From: Flavobacteriales bacterium
GTDB taxonomy: Bacteria > Bacteroidota > Bacteroidia > Flavobacteriales_D > Parvicellaceae
Direction of reading: 5' to 3'
NCBI GenBank assembly: GCA_025210295.1
Contig: JAOASC010000045.1
Coordinates: 1-64,000 of the forward strand
Length of the DNA stretch: 64,000 nucleotides
The notes beneath the pieces were generated by a model. It ran no database searches, was not told the DNA's origin, and saw only the letters and a program-made list of their open reading frames with translations. Each line of letters starts with the position of its first letter. Positions within the stretch are counted from its first letter, which is position 1. A program made the translations under genes and the position numbers. Of the stretch, positions 62,649 to 64,000 are shown piece after piece.

Positions 62649-64000
62649 TGACTGTTAATCAAAAGTTTGATCAACAAACAATTAAAGATTTAGAGTTTTC
62701 AAAACTGAAGACTTTAATGCTAGATTTTTGCGTTGGTACTACAGCTAAAGAGCTTGTAGAAGCTATTCAGCCATTTAAAGATCAAGTCAGGGTCAATACT
62801 GAATTGTTGATACTCAATGATTATAAGCTTATTAAGGAAGAACAACAATCAGGTTTCCCGAGATTAGAATTTGAAGAGTTACTCAAAGAATTAAAAATTC
62901 TAAGAATAAAAGGTGCAACTATTGAGATTGAAGGAGTTGTTAGGATCTACGATGCAAGTAGATTAGTTAATGACATGTTGTCGTTTTTTAAAAAACGAGA
63001 AGAAGAATTTCTTGAGCTTAAAGAAGAGTTTGAATTTGTTTATTACACGACCGAAATTATAGAGTTGATAGACAAAGTCATTGATAAAAGAGGAAAAGTA
63101 AGAGATGATGCTTCCAAGCAATTACAAGAGATTCGGCAACAAAAAAAATCAACAACCCGACAAATTAATCGAAACTTTGATCGCACCTTAAAAAAATATC
63201 AAGGGAAGGGCTATTTAGGAGATACCAATGAGGGATACTTAGATGGTAGAAGAGTACTTTCAGTAATTTCTAGTTATAAAAGAATTGTAGATGGGAAATC
63301 TTTTGGAAGTTCTAAAAGTGGACATTTAACATATATAGAGCCACAAGAAAATGCCCAGCTCAATGCAGATTTAGAACGTTTAGAAGAAGAGGAAAGAGCG
63401 GAATTGTTGAGAATCTTAAAAGAGTTAACAGCCAATTTACAACAGCATTCAGGATTGATTCATGAATATCAAAAGTTGCTCGTACGTTTAGATTTTTTAC
63501 AAGCCAAAACGAAATTGGCAATTTTAGTCAACGCTAATAAACCAAAGTTTACAGAGGAGAGTTCAATAGATCTCATTAAGGCAATTCATCCACTTTTGTA
63601 TTTAAACAATCAAAAAGAAAAGAAAAAGACCTACTCCCAATCCATTCAGATGGATAAATTCAGTAGAATGTTGGTGATTTCAGGACCCAATGCAGGAGGG
63701 AAGTCAATTACTTTAAAGACTATTGGTTTATTACAGCTCATGTATCAAAGTGGTTTATTAGTGCCAGCAGATGAGAACAGTACAATGGGATGGTTTCACA
63801 ATATTCTAACAGATATTGGGGATAATCAGTCTATAGAAAATGAGTTGAGTACCTATAGTTACCGTTTAAAGCGAATGAATTACTTTTTAAAAGTCGCCAA
63901 TAAACGCTCGTTGTTGTTGTTAGATGAGTTTGGAACAGGTTCAGATCCAGAATTAGGAGGAGCATTAGCAGAGGTCTTTTTTGAGACTTTATACAATAAG
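62645..64000 (+). CDS. mutS2: MutS2, cut by the window edge
   Basis: The first 452 codons of MutS2, an ATPase of the MutS fold involved in recombination control and ribosome rescue. The start is ATGATG at 62645, overlapping the phosphatase stop (ATGA). The core opens FSKLKTLMLDFCVGTTAKELV. A lever/coiled-coil region runs about 130-300 (KRGKVRDDASKQLQEI, SSKSGHLTYIEPQE). The P-loop is SGPNAGGKSITLK (about residues 346-358), and Walker B is SLLLLDEFGTGSDPELGG (about 422-439). The Smr nuclease domain expected at the C terminus lies beyond the end of the window. Confidence 0.93.
   Translation, partial: MMTVNQKFDQQTIKDLEFSKLKTLMLDFCVGTTAKELVEAIQPFKDQVRVNTELLILNDYKLIKEEQQSGFPRLEFEELLKELKILRIKGATIEIEGVVRIYDASRLVNDMLSFFKKREEEFLELKEEFEFVYYTTEIIELIDKVIDKRGKVRDDASKQLQEIRQQKKSTTRQINRNFDRTLKKYQGKGYLGDTNEGYLDGRRVLSVISSYKRIVDGKSFGSSKSGHLTYIEPQENAQLNADLERLEEEERAELLRILKELTANLQQHSGLIHEYQKLLVRLDFLQAKTKLAILVNANKPKFTEESSIDLIKAIHPLLYLNNQKEKKKTYSQSIQMDKFSRMLVISGPNAGGKSITLKTIGLLQLMYQSGLLVPADENSTMGWFHNILTDIGDNQSIENELSTYSYRLKRMNYFLKVANKRSLLLLDEFGTGSDPELGGALAEVFFETLYNK

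Overview
This is chromosomal DNA from a Bacteroidota bacterium, most likely of the order Flavobacteriales (Crocinitomicaceae- or Cryomorphaceae-like; the family is a guess). The evidence is AT-rich sequence, Bacteroidota-type promoters (TTTG at -33, about 19 nt, then TAnnTTTG at -7), almost no Shine-Dalgarno sequences, type IX secretion system (T9SS) parts and cargo, PorP/SprF, PD40 propeller proteins, a PUR-alpha-like DUF3276 protein, a DnaG without zinc ligands and an L21 with a C-terminal HhH tail. No rRNA, tRNA, insertion sequence, prophage or CRISPR array was seen.

Layout. 0-1.3 kb: gene-free repeat-bearing flank, then rplU-rpmA. 1.7-9.3 kb: a minus-strand outer-membrane protein, a BatA-like membrane protein, then uppS-bamA-skp-skp (lipid carrier synthesis and outer-membrane protein assembly). 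9.4-12.3 kb: DUF6913, aroK, tyrS, DUF3276. 12.5-17.3 kb: a tight four-gene cluster of two PorE-like TPR/PD40 envelope proteins flanking a rhomboid protease and a peptide deformylase with a lipoprotein signal. 17.3-20.6 kb: small conserved unknowns and recJ. 20.8-33.6 kb: a large T9SS cargo protein, mscS-dnaG, a 1741-residue C25 peptidase (PorU2-like) and an MORN/YwqK-like protein. 33.6-36.1 kb: GtrA, a PlsC acyltransferase and an alpha-oxoamine synthase (sphingolipid- or sulfonolipid-type). 36.5-38.2 kb: DUF4180 and a secreted nuclease whose T9SS sorting domain is cut by an in-frame stop. 38.2-47.9 kb, all minus strand: trmH-like, menE, a T9SS serine hydrolase, aroB, an unknown, a sugar transferase, lipoproteins and an MsbA-like ABC exporter. 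48-51.7 kb: a PorG/DUF6089-like protein, two lipoproteins and hutI. 51.8-62.6 kb: SiaC (DUF1987), then a same-strand run of giant CHU_C adhesin, PorP/SprF, PD40-PKD protein, unknown exported protein and a periplasmic-propeller SpoIIE phosphatase. 62.6 kb to the end: mutS2, cut by the window edge.

How the genes fit together. Much of the window serves the cell envelope: building it (uppS, bamA, skp, plsC, sugar transferase, MsbA-like), secreting across it (PorG-like, PorE-like, PorU2-like, SprF) and displaying cargo on it (type A and type B sorting domains). The 51.8-62.6 kb block is the best candidate for an incompletely described system. It holds a surface adhesin, its SprF-type partner, two accessory exported proteins, a transmembrane sensor phosphatase and a SiaC-type phosphoprotein that the phosphatase might act on. 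Several promoters sit so close to start codons that the mRNAs should have almost no leader.
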